In this document: in pieces, positions 8,732 to 17,021 of the stretch
How the letters are laid out: every line of letters begins with the position of its first letter
Position numbering within the stretch: position 1 is the first letter of the stretch
Source: JALQTD01 sp965656785
GTDB lineage: Bacteria; Bacteroidota; Bacteroidia; Flavobacteriales_D; Sanyastnellaceae
Assembly: GCA_965656785.1 (NCBI GenBank)
Contig: CBFHLY010000007.1
Location: forward strand, 40,013 to 104,012
DNA length: 64,000 bases
Reading direction: 5' to 3'
Notes under the pieces: generated by a model
Seen by the model: only the letters and a program-made list of their open reading frames with translations
What the model was told of the DNA's origin: nothing
Database searches by the model: none
Made by a program: the position numbers and the translations under genes

Positions 8732-9574
8732 ATGGATAAGATCGACTTATATAACCAGGTCTGCCAAGCGTGCAGCAACCGAACCACCCGGAGTTACAGC
8801 ACGTCCTTCAGCTTGGGCATTCGGTTTTTGGCACCGAGCGTGCGGGACGCCATCTATGCCATTTACGGATTTGTCCGTTTTGCCGATGAAATCGTCGACT
8901 CGTTCCATGACCAGGACCAGCGCATGCTGTTCGATGAATTCAAGCGGGATACGCATCAAGCCCTTGAGCGCCGTTTCAGCATGAATCCCATCCTGCAGGC
9001 GTTTCAGGTGGCCTACCACGAACACGGCATTGAGCTCGAGCACGTGGAGCTCTTCCTGCGCAGCATGGAATGGGACCTCGATCGCCAGGCCTACGACCGA
9101 ACGGGATTCGAGGAATACATCGTCGGTTCAGCAGAAGTCGTTGGACTGATGTGCCTGCGGGTGTTCGTCAGCGGAGACGATGCGTTGTACCAAAAACTCC
9201 TCCCCCCCGCCCGACGCCTCGGTGCGGCATTCCAGAAAATCAACTTCCTTCGCGATATGAGGGCGGATTATTTGGAAATGGGGCGCACGTACTTTCCCGG
9301 CTTGGACATGGAGGAATTCAACGACGAGACGAAGGCTCGCATTGAGCAGGAAATCGGTGAGGACTTTGAGGCGGCGTATTCCGGCATCATCCAGCTGCCG
9401 AAGGAGAGTCGGCTGGGAGTGTACGTCGCTTACATTTATTACCTCCGTTTGTTCCAAAAGATCAAGCAGCTTCCGAGCGAGCGCATTCTGGAGGAGCGCA
9501 TTCGCATTCCCAACTCGAAGAAGGCGACGCTGTTCTTCGGTTCCTTCGTTCGACACCAGCTGAATTTGCTGTGA
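8732..9574 (+). CDS. crtB: Phytoene synthase
   Basis: CrtB (280 residues) joins two geranylgeranyl diphosphates head-to-head to make 15-cis-phytoene. Both Mg-binding Asp-rich motifs of the squalene/phytoene synthase family are visible: DEIVDSFHDQD at about residues 51-61 and DMRADYLEMGRTYFPG at about 173-188. The first is preceded by the RYSTSFxxG-like element SYSTSFSLGIRF. Length is normal for Bacteroidota CrtB. The gene is coupled to the next one by a TGATG overlap. The substrate would come from a GGPP synthase (crtE), which is not in this window. Confidence 0.95.
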   Translation: MDKIDLYNQVCQACSNRTTRSYSTSFSLGIRFLAPSVRDAIYAIYGFVRFADEIVDSFHDQDQRMLFDEFKRDTHQALERRFSMNPILQAFQVAYHEHGIELEHVELFLRSMEWDLDRQAYDRTGFEEYIVGSAEVVGLMCLRVFVSGDDALYQKLLPPARRLGAAFQKINFLRDMRADYLEMGRTYFPGLDMEEFNDETKARIEQEIGEDFEAAYSGIIQLPKESRLGVYVAYIYYLRLFQKIKQLPSERILEERIRIPNSKKATLFFGSFVRHQLNLL

Positions 9575-10056
9575 TGCGACGTGGGTGGTTGGCGTTGTTG
9601 GGAGCCGTGTTGGTGGGGTCGCTTGCTGCGCAGTCGCCCTGGCTGGAGGCCTACCGCGTCGTTTGTGAGCGGTGGGAAGTTCCAGAAGAAGCAGATGCGT
9701 ATTTGGCCTTTGTCCAAACCGCGGATGCATCGGAATTGTCGCCCGAAGAAGTCACGGCATTTCGCGCAGCAGCTGAACTGATCCATGCGAACCACGGTTG
9801 GAATCCCCTCGAGCAATGGAATGTTTTTGTGACGTGGCGGGACGCCTTGGAGGCGGCCATCGAATCGTCGCCCCAAGCCCCGAATCTGAGGCTCGTTCGC
9901 TATGGAATTCAGTCGAGCGCCCCGAAGTTCTTGGGCTATCGCAACGAATTGGATTCCGATCGGAAGCTTTGCTTGAAAGCCCTTCGGGACGGTTTTTGGT
10001 CTCATTCCATTGAATTCGAAGCCTTTGTGGAGAAAACCTTTGCTGCAACGCCATGA
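9574..10056 (+). CDS. Small exported protein of unknown function inside the carotenoid operon
   Basis: This protein of about 160 residues has a clear signal peptide (MRRGWLALLGAVLVGSLAAQ) and a soluble, mostly helical remainder with many Trp, Glu and Phe residues and a closing FVEKTFAA. I do not recognise a domain. It starts at ATG 9574 inside TGATG, overlapping the crtB stop, and its own stop overlaps the idi start by ATGA. It is therefore locked into the operon by coupling on both sides. An exported protein among cytosolic and inner-membrane pigment enzymes is odd. It might help move or place the pigment in the envelope, but that is only inference. Confidence 0.8.
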   Translation: MRRGWLALLGAVLVGSLAAQSPWLEAYRVVCERWEVPEEADAYLAFVQTADASELSPEEVTAFRAAAELIHANHGWNPLEQWNVFVTWRDALEAAIESSPQAPNLRLVRYGIQSSAPKFLGYRNELDSDRKLCLKALRDGFWSHSIEFEAFVEKTFAATP

Positions 10057-10583
10057 ACTTGTTCGAAGAACGCGTCATCTTGGTTGACGAACACGACGCG
10101 CCGCAAGGCTCGATGGAAAAGATGGAAGCGCATGAGCGCGGTTTGCTGCACCGCGCATTCTCCATTTTCTTGTTCAACTCAAGCGGTGAATTGCTGCTTC
10201 AGCAACGGGCATTGGACAAATACCATTCCGGTGGATTGTGGACGAACACGTGTTGCAGCCATCCGCGTGTCGGTGAAACGGTGGAAGAGGCGGCTGTGCG
10301 CCGTTTGCGGGAAGAAATGGGCTTGGAAGCCCCCATGCAACGGGCCTTTCACTTCATTTACCGAGCGGAACTGGACCACGGCATGATCGAACACGAGCTC
10401 GATCACGTGCTCATTGGGGTCTCGGATGCTCCGCCCCAAATCAATCCGGAGGAAGTGGCTTCGCATCGATACGTCGCATTGGAGGAGCTGCAGTCCGAAA
10501 TGGCGCATCATCCCGAGCGATTCACTGCGTGGTTTCGCATCTGTTTCCCCGAAGTGCTGACTCGAGTTCATCCGATTCCATGA
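10053..10583 (+). CDS. idi: Isopentenyl-diphosphate delta-isomerase, type I
   Basis: The protein has 176 residues of the Nudix fold and interconverts IPP and DMAPP, balancing the isoprenoid precursors for carotenoid synthesis. The active-site Cys lies in TNTCCSHPRVGE (about residues 64-75), and the acidic metal/catalytic element is EHELDHVLIG (about 112-121). The Nudix-like helix EEAAVRRLREEMG is also present. Length and motif spacing match bacterial type I enzymes. Start and stop overlap the neighbouring genes by ATGA at both ends. Confidence 0.95.
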   Translation: MNLFEERVILVDEHDAPQGSMEKMEAHERGLLHRAFSIFLFNSSGELLLQQRALDKYHSGGLWTNTCCSHPRVGETVEEAAVRRLREEMGLEAPMQRAFHFIYRAELDHGMIEHELDHVLIGVSDAPPQINPEEVASHRYVALEELQSEMAHHPERFTAWFRICFPEVLTRVHPIP

Positions 10584-12091
10584 GGGAGGCAGTGGTCATC
10601 GGTGCGGGAGTTGCGGGGCTTGCCGCGTCCACGAGGCTTGCGGTTCAGGGATGGAACGTGACGGTGCTGGAGCAGGCGTCCGAACCCGGCGGGAAGTTGA
10701 GGGAAATTCGCTTGGGAAATTACCGTTTTGACGCGGGCCCATCGTTGTTTACTTGGCCCGATTTGGTGATGGATCTCGATGCGCTGGTGCGGAGCAATCA
10801 CCCCGACCTCCCCCCCTTCCCTTTTCAGCAATTGGACCGATCTGCGCATTACTTCTGGCCCAATGGACGCCAATGGATTGCTTGGGCGGATTCCGCAGCG
10901 CGATCGGGGTCGGTCGATGCGTTGTGGGGACCGGGAACGGGGAAGCGACTGGAACGCTATTTGGCCGATTCCAAGGCGGCGTTCGAGGCCACGCGACCGC
11001 TGTTCCTGGAATCGAGTTTGCATGAGCGGTCGACGTATTCGTGGAGGCGGTTGAAGCAGGTCGGGCGGCACGTGGGGCGACTTCCTTTGTTGGGGAGGTT
11101 TCATCGTCGGAATTCCGCTTATGGATTGCCCGATGAGCTGGTGCAGTTTTTAGATCGTTATGCGACGTACAATGGCTCGGACCCCATGCGCGCGCCTGCC
11201 ATGTTGCAGGTCATTCCCCATTTGGAACACGGCATGGGTACGTTTTTTCCGGAAGGGGGCATGGTCGCCATCACGCACCATTTGCGCCGACTGGCAGAGC
11301 GGGCTGGGGTGCGATTTGAGTTGAACACAGCGGCAGATGCCATCGAACACGACGGCCAACGGGTAACGGGCGTGCGGGCGGGAGGGCAAAGCTTTGCTGC
11401 TGATTTGGTCGTCAGCAATGCCGACATCCATCCGACGTATACCCGACTGCTTCGCGATCGGGTCGCTCCGGCTTCTACTTTGGAACGAGAACGTTCCACA
11501 TCGGGGCTCATTTTCTATTGGGGCGTTCGGCGGAGCTTTCCTTCCTTGCACCTCCACAATTTGTTTTTCAGTGCCGATTACACCAAGGAATTTGATGCCA
11601 TTCGGCGGCTGGGGGATCCCATGGAAGACCCCACGGTGTACGTGCACATCTCATCGAAACTGGAAGCGGGCGATGCGCCGGTTGGGGGAGAGAATTGGTT
11701 TGTTCTGCTCAATGTTGCTGCGGATCCTGAGCACATGACGGAGCAACGGATTGCCGCTTTGAAAGCGGCCACGCTCCAGCGCGTTGATGCCGCGTTGCGG
11801 GAGGCCGGTGACCTTGGACCCGACGAGCACGTGGGCGACTACATCGAGGTGGAGGACCGATTGACCCCGAGCGACATCGAATCGCGCACATCGAGTTGGC
11901 GCGGTGCGCTTTATGGGACGAGTTCCAACTCGCCCGCAGCCGCGTTTTTGCGGCATCGCAACCGCTCCACCGACTTGAAGGGACTCTATTTTTGTGGGGG
12001 CAGCGTCCACCCTGGAGGAGGCATTCCGTTGTGTTTGTTGAGCGGTAAAATCGTCAGTGATTTGGTCATGGAAAACGAACGGGGCGCATGA
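10580..12091 (+). CDS. crtD: Carotenoid 3,4-desaturase (CrtD-like)
   Basis: This is a 503-residue CrtI-superfamily flavoprotein with Rossmann motif VIGAGVAGLAASTRLAVQG at the very N-terminus. The C-terminal GGSVHPGGGIPLCLLSGK is the version usual in CrtD-type (1-hydroxycarotenoid 3,4-desaturase) proteins of Bacteroidota, and differs from the TPGPGVPPSLISG form in the crtI gene here. In flavobacterial saproxanthin/myxol pathways, CrtD adds the 3',4' double bond after CruF hydrates the acyclic end. The gene directly downstream is cruF, which supports the call. The start at ATG 10580 overlaps the idi stop. A second lycopene-forming desaturase is the main alternative. Confidence 0.8.
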   Translation: MREAVVIGAGVAGLAASTRLAVQGWNVTVLEQASEPGGKLREIRLGNYRFDAGPSLFTWPDLVMDLDALVRSNHPDLPPFPFQQLDRSAHYFWPNGRQWIAWADSAARSGSVDALWGPGTGKRLERYLADSKAAFEATRPLFLESSLHERSTYSWRRLKQVGRHVGRLPLLGRFHRRNSAYGLPDELVQFLDRYATYNGSDPMRAPAMLQVIPHLEHGMGTFFPEGGMVAITHHLRRLAERAGVRFELNTAADAIEHDGQRVTGVRAGGQSFAADLVVSNADIHPTYTRLLRDRVAPASTLERERSTSGLIFYWGVRRSFPSLHLHNLFFSADYTKEFDAIRRLGDPMEDPTVYVHISSKLEAGDAPVGGENWFVLLNVAADPEHMTEQRIAALKAATLQRVDAALREAGDLGPDEHVGDYIEVEDRLTPSDIESRTSSWRGALYGTSSNSPAAAFLRHRNRSTDLKGLYFCGGSVHPGGGIPLCLLSGKIVSDLVMENERGA

Positions 12092-12741
12092 AACCGAACG
12101 TCGCAGCGCTCGGAATCATCGCCGTGTTGCACGCCGTCGGTGTCCTTGGAGTGATTTTCGGATACGGAGCGTGGATTTGGCCGCTAACGCCGTTGAATTT
12201 GCTGGTGGCTGGTGGCTTGGCGATTTGGAGGGCCTGGCCTGCTCGAACGGGTTGGTGGTTGGTGGTCGCACTGAGCGGCTATGTGGCAGAGGTCTTCGGT
12301 GTTCAGCAGGGCTGGTTGTTCGGATCGTATGCTTATGGGACGGCCTTGGGGCCCGTGGTGGCGGGGGTTCCGCTGATGTTGGGGTGGATGTGGCTGTTGC
12401 TGTTGCAGGGGAGTCGGTATCGGTGGGGCGGGCGATGGGGCCAAGCGGTTTTAGGCGCGACGTTGATGACGGGCATGGACGGACTCATTGAACCGGTGGC
12501 CATCAGAGCGGGTTGGTGGAGCTGGTCTGCGGTTCAATCGCCTTGGATGTCGTGGATTTCTTGGGACGTGGCGGGCCAATCCATCCCGTGGTGGAACTTT
12601 GGGTCGTGGTGGGTGGTTTCATTTGTGTTGCTCCTGTTCGCTCCCGCTGTACCTTCGTTGGAGCATCAGCGAGTGTGGCGGGGGTTGTGGTGGGTGATGG
12701 TGTCGTTTTTCACCTTGTTGAACGTGTTTGAATGGTCATGA
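12088..12741 (+). CDS. cruF: Carotenoid 1,2-hydratase (CruF family)
   Basis: The protein has 217 residues and is almost entirely membrane-embedded, with about six to seven Trp-rich helices. Motifs of the CruF/DUF422 carotenoid family are present: GWLFGSYAYGTALGPVVAG (about residues 75-93), an acidic GMDGLIEPVA and PWWNFGSWWVVS (about 168-179). CruF adds water across the 1',2' double bond of the acyclic end of gamma-carotene. Its start overlaps the crtD stop (ATGA). Together with CrtD, CrtZ and a lycopene cyclase it predicts a monocyclic product. CruF versus other carotenoid hydratases is judged from the motifs only. Confidence 0.78.
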   Translation: MKPNVAALGIIAVLHAVGVLGVIFGYGAWIWPLTPLNLLVAGGLAIWRAWPARTGWWLVVALSGYVAEVFGVQQGWLFGSYAYGTALGPVVAGVPLMLGWMWLLLLQGSRYRWGGRWGQAVLGATLMTGMDGLIEPVAIRAGWWSWSAVQSPWMSWISWDVAGQSIPWWNFGSWWVVSFVLLLFAPAVPSLEHQRVWRGLWWVMVSFFTLLNVFEWS

Positions 12742-12742
12742 T

Positions 12743-13219
12743 ATGAACGGTTGGATGGCTGCAGTTTGGGTAATCGGCACCTTCATCGGCATGGAGGGCG
12801 TGGCGTGGTTGGCCCACAAGTATTTGATGCACGGAGCGATGTGGTTCTTCCATGAGGATCACCACACGCACGGACCGGGCTTTTTCGAAAAGAACGATGC
12901 GTTCTTCTTGATTTTTGCCGTTCCCAGCGCGCTCGGCATCATGACCGGCCTCATGGCCGGCGGCGACTTCAAGCTGTGGATTGGAGTGGGCATCGCGGTT
13001 TACGGTTTGGCCTACTTCCTCGTGCATGACGTGTTCATCCACCAGCGTTTCCCTTGGTTCAAACGGACTCAAAACGTGTACTTTATGGCCATTCGAAAGG
13101 CGCACAAAGTGCACCACAAGCACCTCGGGAAGGAGGATGGCGAATGTTTCGGCATGTTGTACGTGCCTCCAAAGTATTTCCGGGAGGCGCGCAAAAGTTT
13201 AGAACGCCAGCGGGCATGA
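12743..13219 (+). CDS. crtZ: Beta-carotene hydroxylase (CrtZ)
   Basis: CrtZ (158 residues) is a non-heme di-iron membrane hydroxylase that adds the 3-hydroxyl to beta-ionone rings. The His clusters are visible: HKYLMHG, FHEDHHTHG, HDVFIHQRFP and HKVHHKHLG. The start is ATG 12743, one base after the cruF stop. An upstream in-frame TTG would overlap cruF and is unlikely. The stop overlaps the cyclase start by ATGA. The enzyme would hydroxylate the single ring of the predicted monocyclic pigment. Confidence 0.93.
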   Translation: MNGWMAAVWVIGTFIGMEGVAWLAHKYLMHGAMWFFHEDHHTHGPGFFEKNDAFFLIFAVPSALGIMTGLMAGGDFKLWIGVGIAVYGLAYFLVHDVFIHQRFPWFKRTQNVYFMAIRKAHKVHHKHLGKEDGECFGMLYVPPKYFREARKSLERQRA

Positions 13220-13953
13220 ATCCGGTGTACCTGTGGGTGGATCTCGCGGTGTTCGTACCGACGTTCCTGTTGAGCTTCGACCGGCGCGTGGCGTTTTACA
13301 AGCAGTGGAGGTCGTATTGGCCCGTGAATGCAGCGGTCTTGGCTGGCTTCGTGGCGTGGGACATCCTGTTTACGCAATGGGGTGTTTGGGGCTTCAATCC
13401 GGCGTACCTGGTGGGCGTGGATCTGTTGGGGTTGCCGATTGAGGAGTGGGGATTCTTCATTGCCGTGCCCTACGCGTGCACGTTTTCGTACGCCACGTTG
13501 AAGCATTATGTCCCGCAGTTGGGGGCTTTCCGCTATGGTGCTCGGTCGGTGACGTTCGCGGCGTGGGTGCTTTCCGCGTGGATGCTTTGGGCCTTTTCAG
13601 GCCAAATCTATCCCGCAACCACAGCAGCATTCCTCTTCCTTACGATGACGGTGTTGCTACTGCGGCCTAATCGCTGGTTCGGACACTTTTGGCTGGCTTA
13701 TGCCGTGCTTTTGATTCCGTTCATCCTCAGCAACGGCGTGCTGACGGGATTGGACTTCACCGCCTACCCCCTCCTCCACAACCGACCCGAATCCGTTGTG
13801 GACCAAATTGTTTGGTACAACAACGCAGAAAACACAGGCTGGCGAATTTTCTCCATGCCCGTGGATGACCTGGTGTACGGTTTGCTCTTGATGGTCCTTC
13901 ATGTTGCGGGACTGGAGGGCTTGGAGCGTCGAAGAACGCGAAAATTGCGGTAA
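13216..13953 (+). CDS. crtY: Lycopene cyclase, fused CrtYc-CrtYd type
   Basis: The 245-residue membrane protein is made of two homologous halves, the fused form of the heterodimeric CrtYc/CrtYd cyclases. The first half carries GFNPAYLVG and the acidic LPIEEW (about residues 72-77). The second carries MPVDDLVYG near the C-terminus. PxE/D-E/D elements are the known catalytic signature of this class. The start is ATG 13216 (MNPVYLWVDL), overlapping the crtZ stop; an in-frame ATG further upstream lies inside crtZ. Whether it cyclises one or both ends of lycopene cannot be read from sequence. The presence of CruF argues that one end stays acyclic in part of the pool. Confidence 0.85.
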   Translation: MNPVYLWVDLAVFVPTFLLSFDRRVAFYKQWRSYWPVNAAVLAGFVAWDILFTQWGVWGFNPAYLVGVDLLGLPIEEWGFFIAVPYACTFSYATLKHYVPQLGAFRYGARSVTFAAWVLSAWMLWAFSGQIYPATTAAFLFLTMTVLLLRPNRWFGHFWLAYAVLLIPFILSNGVLTGLDFTAYPLLHNRPESVVDQIVWYNNAENTGWRIFSMPVDDLVYGLLLMVLHVAGLEGLERRRTRKLR

Positions 13954-13977
13954 GTTCACGCCGCAATAAATTGAACC

Positions 13978-14799
13978 ATGAAACGCATTTTGATTTTGGC
14001 CGCCACCGCTTTGGCTGCTCACCATGCTTGTGCTCAGCGCGTCACTGCGGAATTCGAGGACGGAACGACGATGGAATATGAAATCCTATCGAACTCTCCG
14101 GACAATTTGGCCCCCATCACCCTTTCGTTCGGAGCCACCCAAGGCAACGTCCGCGATGGCCTGAAGGTTGACTACTTCAATGAAGACCTCGGCGCTTTCC
14201 AATTGCGCCTGCCGAGCCTGTTGACCCTGGTGGACAATTCCGTTTCCCCTTCCTTGCGCGCATCGGGCCTCTTCTTCCTCAACGCGTCGTCGAAAACGAA
14301 AATGAAGCCCATCACGTTGATGTCCACGCAATCCGGCGACGTGGTGACCAAATACCGCACCGAAACCCCCATCGACCGGAAGTCGCGTTTCGGGGTGCAC
14401 GGTGGCTTGGGATACCGAGATACGCGGTACTCACCATTTGGCACCGATGAACTCGTCACGTACACGGAATTGATGGCCGGCGTTGGAATGTTCCGTTCAC
14501 AGCACATTTCCATCATGCGCGAAGTGAACGGTGCGGCCTACCGTGCACAAGGGACCGCTTCCATGCAGTTGACGGCGGACGCGGTGTTGTTTTTAGGGAC
14601 GGAGCGGGCCGATGCCACCGACGCCTCCCCCATTGAATCGGAGTCGTTGGGATTTGAAGTGGCATGGGTGGGACGCAGTTCGTTTTGGGGCAAGCGCGAT
14701 TGGGGAATTTGGTTGACTGCTGGTTATGGCGTTGGTCCCGTCGGTTCGTATCCGGTCTTGGGTGGTGGGTTGTTCTTTGGCTACGGCAACAAGTTGTGA
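13978..14799 (+). CDS. Exported protein of unknown function, possibly outer-membrane associated
   Basis: The protein has 273 residues with a signal peptide (MKRILILAATALAAHHACAQ). The body alternates polar and hydrophobic residues and is Gly-rich at the end (AGYGVGPVGSYPVLGGGLFFGYGNKL), which suggests an outer-membrane beta structure. I recognise no named domain. The next gene starts with GTG overlapping its stop, so the two are probably expressed together. Confidence 0.75.
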   Translation: MKRILILAATALAAHHACAQRVTAEFEDGTTMEYEILSNSPDNLAPITLSFGATQGNVRDGLKVDYFNEDLGAFQLRLPSLLTLVDNSVSPSLRASGLFFLNASSKTKMKPITLMSTQSGDVVTKYRTETPIDRKSRFGVHGGLGYRDTRYSPFGTDELVTYTELMAGVGMFRSQHISIMREVNGAAYRAQGTASMQLTADAVLFLGTERADATDASPIESESLGFEVAWVGRSSFWGKRDWGIWLTAGYGVGPVGSYPVLGGGLFFGYGNKL

Positions 14800-16421
14800 G
14801 CAGACGGATTGTGGGGTTGTGGCTGGTGGGGTGCGGTTTGGCCGCATGCAGTCCCTTTGCCAGCACGACCAAATCATGGATCGAAGTCGAATCCGGCGAC
14901 AGCACGTCGATCGCGCATGCGCCGCTTCATGTGGGGCTGGCATGGAACCCCCAGTACAGCGCGTTGTACCGCGAGGCGGGGACCCACCGCGCAGAAGTTC
15001 CACTGACCAATCGCGCCCGACTTGAACTCATCGCGTTGGATGCCCCAGGACACTTTCCCGAACACCACATCGTTCAGGCGTCCCGATTCAATCCTTGGAA
15101 GCTCGGGGACGTCGCGGGCATGACCGGCGGCATCGCCTCGATGGTTCGCGGAAGCGGCAGCGACACGGAAGCCCTCATCGCTGGCGGATTCTTTGTGACC
15201 TTCGGCAATTTCGTCGCGGTTTGGATGAATCCGAAGCGCGTGTTTCAATCGGAGTACCGGTTTGAAGCCCTGACCGCCATGCCCCGCGCAACGGATGAAC
15301 TCCCGAAAATGGAACTGCAGCAATTCGATTTCAACCTCGCTGCAGGATCGCACTCGTGGAGCTACTTCGAAACGGTCAAAGACTTCGAACGGGGCCGTTG
15401 GGTGGGGCGCAATGCGTCCCGGGAAGATGTGACGTTGGAGGACACCAACCTCGATGAGGAACTCGCGGAAGGGTTCACCCAACAAGGGTTCCAAGCACCT
15501 CCCTCCTATTCTTTGCTGCGCGATGAAGGGACGTGGAGTTTGCATGGGGAACTGGTCGGATTGAATGAGGACCGCTTGGCACGCGCTGTTCGATACGAAG
15601 CCACCACCCGCTGGTGGGTAGAGCACCCGTTTGGTTTGGAAGTGGATACGGTAGAATTGAGCACGCCATCGACGTGGCACGTTTATGAAACCGGGGATTT
15701 GGGCTTCAACCGCGCAGCGCTTTTGGATGCCGTTTCACGAGCGGCCTTTTTGGCAGCGGAAGATCAGCGCATTTTGCGGGACGCACGTTCGTTGGGGCAA
15801 GCGGATTCACTTTGGACCGCTCAATGGGAACCCCTTTCCCTTGAGCCGGCCCAAACCGCACCCGGCAAAGTTGCCGCTACCGTGTACAGCATGGTGACCA
15901 TTGAGGACGAACAAGGGCACGGAAGCGGATGCATCATCGATGCGTCGGGATGGATTTTGACCAACCATCACGTAGCCTCGGATACGGCGAAAACCTACAC
16001 GGTTACCCTGCATGACGGCACGAAACTCGATGGGCGGCTGGTGCGATTCCATCCCGTTTGGGACCTCGCTTTGGTGAAAGTGGAAGCGACCGGGCTGCAA
16101 CCCTTCGCCATGGATGTTGAGGCGTTTCCGGAATTGGGAGAAGATGTTTTTGCCATCGGCACGCCATACGATGTGGGATTGGGCGCCACGTTGACGCGCG
16201 GCATCGTCTCTGGGAAGCGCCGAGATGGCGCCAAAACCCTCATCCAAACAGACGTCAGCATCAGTCCCGGAAACAGCGGAGGTGCACTCGCTCGTCCGAA
16301 CGGCGTGCTGGTGGGAATCGTGACTGAAAAAATCATGGACCAAGGCGTGGAAGGATTGGGCTTTGCCATGCCCCTGACTCAGCTGGAACACTTGTTGGGC
16401 CTGCGATTTGCGCGCAAGTGA
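14796..16421 (+). CDS. Lipoprotein with a C-terminal trypsin-like (DegP/S1C-type) protease domain
   Basis: The protein has 541 residues if translation begins at GTG 14796, which overlaps the preceding stop. No ATG in this frame gives a signal peptide, while this GTG gives SRRIVGLWLVGCGLAAC, a typical lipobox. About 340 residues of unrecognised sequence follow. A chymotrypsin-fold domain then carries His near 391 in TNHHVA, Asp near 422 in WDLALVKV and the nucleophile Ser near 494 in SPGNSGGAL. No PDZ domain is seen. It is predicted to be anchored in the envelope and may degrade misfolded exported proteins or act in stress sensing. The N-terminal region may be a substrate or partner domain. 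Confidence 0.85.
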   Translation: MSRRIVGLWLVGCGLAACSPFASTTKSWIEVESGDSTSIAHAPLHVGLAWNPQYSALYREAGTHRAEVPLTNRARLELIALDAPGHFPEHHIVQASRFNPWKLGDVAGMTGGIASMVRGSGSDTEALIAGGFFVTFGNFVAVWMNPKRVFQSEYRFEALTAMPRATDELPKMELQQFDFNLAAGSHSWSYFETVKDFERGRWVGRNASREDVTLEDTNLDEELAEGFTQQGFQAPPSYSLLRDEGTWSLHGELVGLNEDRLARAVRYEATTRWWVEHPFGLEVDTVELSTPSTWHVYETGDLGFNRAALLDAVSRAAFLAAEDQRILRDARSLGQADSLWTAQWEPLSLEPAQTAPGKVAATVYSMVTIEDEQGHGSGCIIDASGWILTNHHVASDTAKTYTVTLHDGTKLDGRLVRFHPVWDLALVKVEATGLQPFAMDVEAFPELGEDVFAIGTPYDVGLGATLTRGIVSGKRRDGAKTLIQTDVSISPGNSGGALARPNGVLVGIVTEKIMDQGVEGLGFAMPLTQLEHLLGLRFARK

Positions 16422-16514
16422 ATCGACGGCGTAGGCGGCGTGTTCCGAGCGCCACTGTGATCAAGATGCCATCGGATTTGGATTGCTTCGTGCATTGTCG
16501 CTTAATTTCCTGAC

Positions 16515-16970
16515 ATGAAACGAATCAACGGGAAAGCGCTCGGTCTCTTCGGGGTGCTCAATTTCACCGCCCTTGCCATCGGAGGGCTGTTCACGGGGCC
16601 CGGCGTTCGGTCTGACTGGTATGCGGGCCTCGATCAGGCCCCATGGATTCCGCCAGGCGCGACGTTCGGCATCGCTTGGACGGTGGTCATGCTTTCGCTG
16701 TCGGTGTTCATGAGCCAAAACCAGCCCCGGCATCCCCGGCGGTTTTACCTGTGGTACGGCATCCAGTGGGTTCTCAACGTGGCTTGGAATCCACTCTTCT
16801 TCTCAGCACAGTGGACGGACCTTGCATTGCTGGATTTGGTGCTGCTGCTGGTGGCTGTTTTGATGATGTGGCGGTTTTGCCGAAGAGGTGGTTGGTTGTT
16901 GATCCCCTACGTGCTTTGGTTGATCGTGGCCACTTCTTTGAACACCTGGGTGGTGCTGTTCAATCCATGA
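16515..16970 (+). CDS. tspO: TspO/MBR family membrane protein
   Basis: The protein has 151 residues with five predicted transmembrane helices. Family signatures visible are WYAGLDQAPWIPPGATFGIAWT (first loop and helix 2, split here by its two Pro residues) and WYGIQWVLNVAWNPLFFS (helix 3). TspO proteins bind tetrapyrroles and cholesterol-like ligands and act in oxidative or light stress. In some phototrophs they tune pigment gene expression. It lies about 2.6 kb after the carotenoid operon, which may be a meaningful association. It is followed by a terminator serving both strands. Confidence 0.92.
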   Translation: MKRINGKALGLFGVLNFTALAIGGLFTGPGVRSDWYAGLDQAPWIPPGATFGIAWTVVMLSLSVFMSQNQPRHPRRFYLWYGIQWVLNVAWNPLFFSAQWTDLALLDLVLLLVAVLMMWRFCRRGGWLLIPYVLWLIVATSLNTWVVLFNP

Positions 16971-16971
16971 A

Positions 16972-17003
16972 AAAGGCCCCGATGCCGAAGCATCGAGGCC
17001 TTT
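16972..17003. terminator. Bidirectional terminator between tspO and the fasciclin gene
   Basis: A long stem (16972-16978 with 16997-17003, one mismatch, then 16980-16985 with 16990-16995) closes a CGAA loop. A runs on the left and T runs on the right, so it can act on both convergent genes. Confidence 0.85.
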
Positions 17004-17021
17004 CAACCCATCGTTGAAGAA

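Noticed and set aside
13054..13215. Upstream ATG for the lycopene cyclase
   Set aside because: It would lie inside crtZ and add 54 residues not seen in the family; ATG 13216 makes the usual ATGA overlap.
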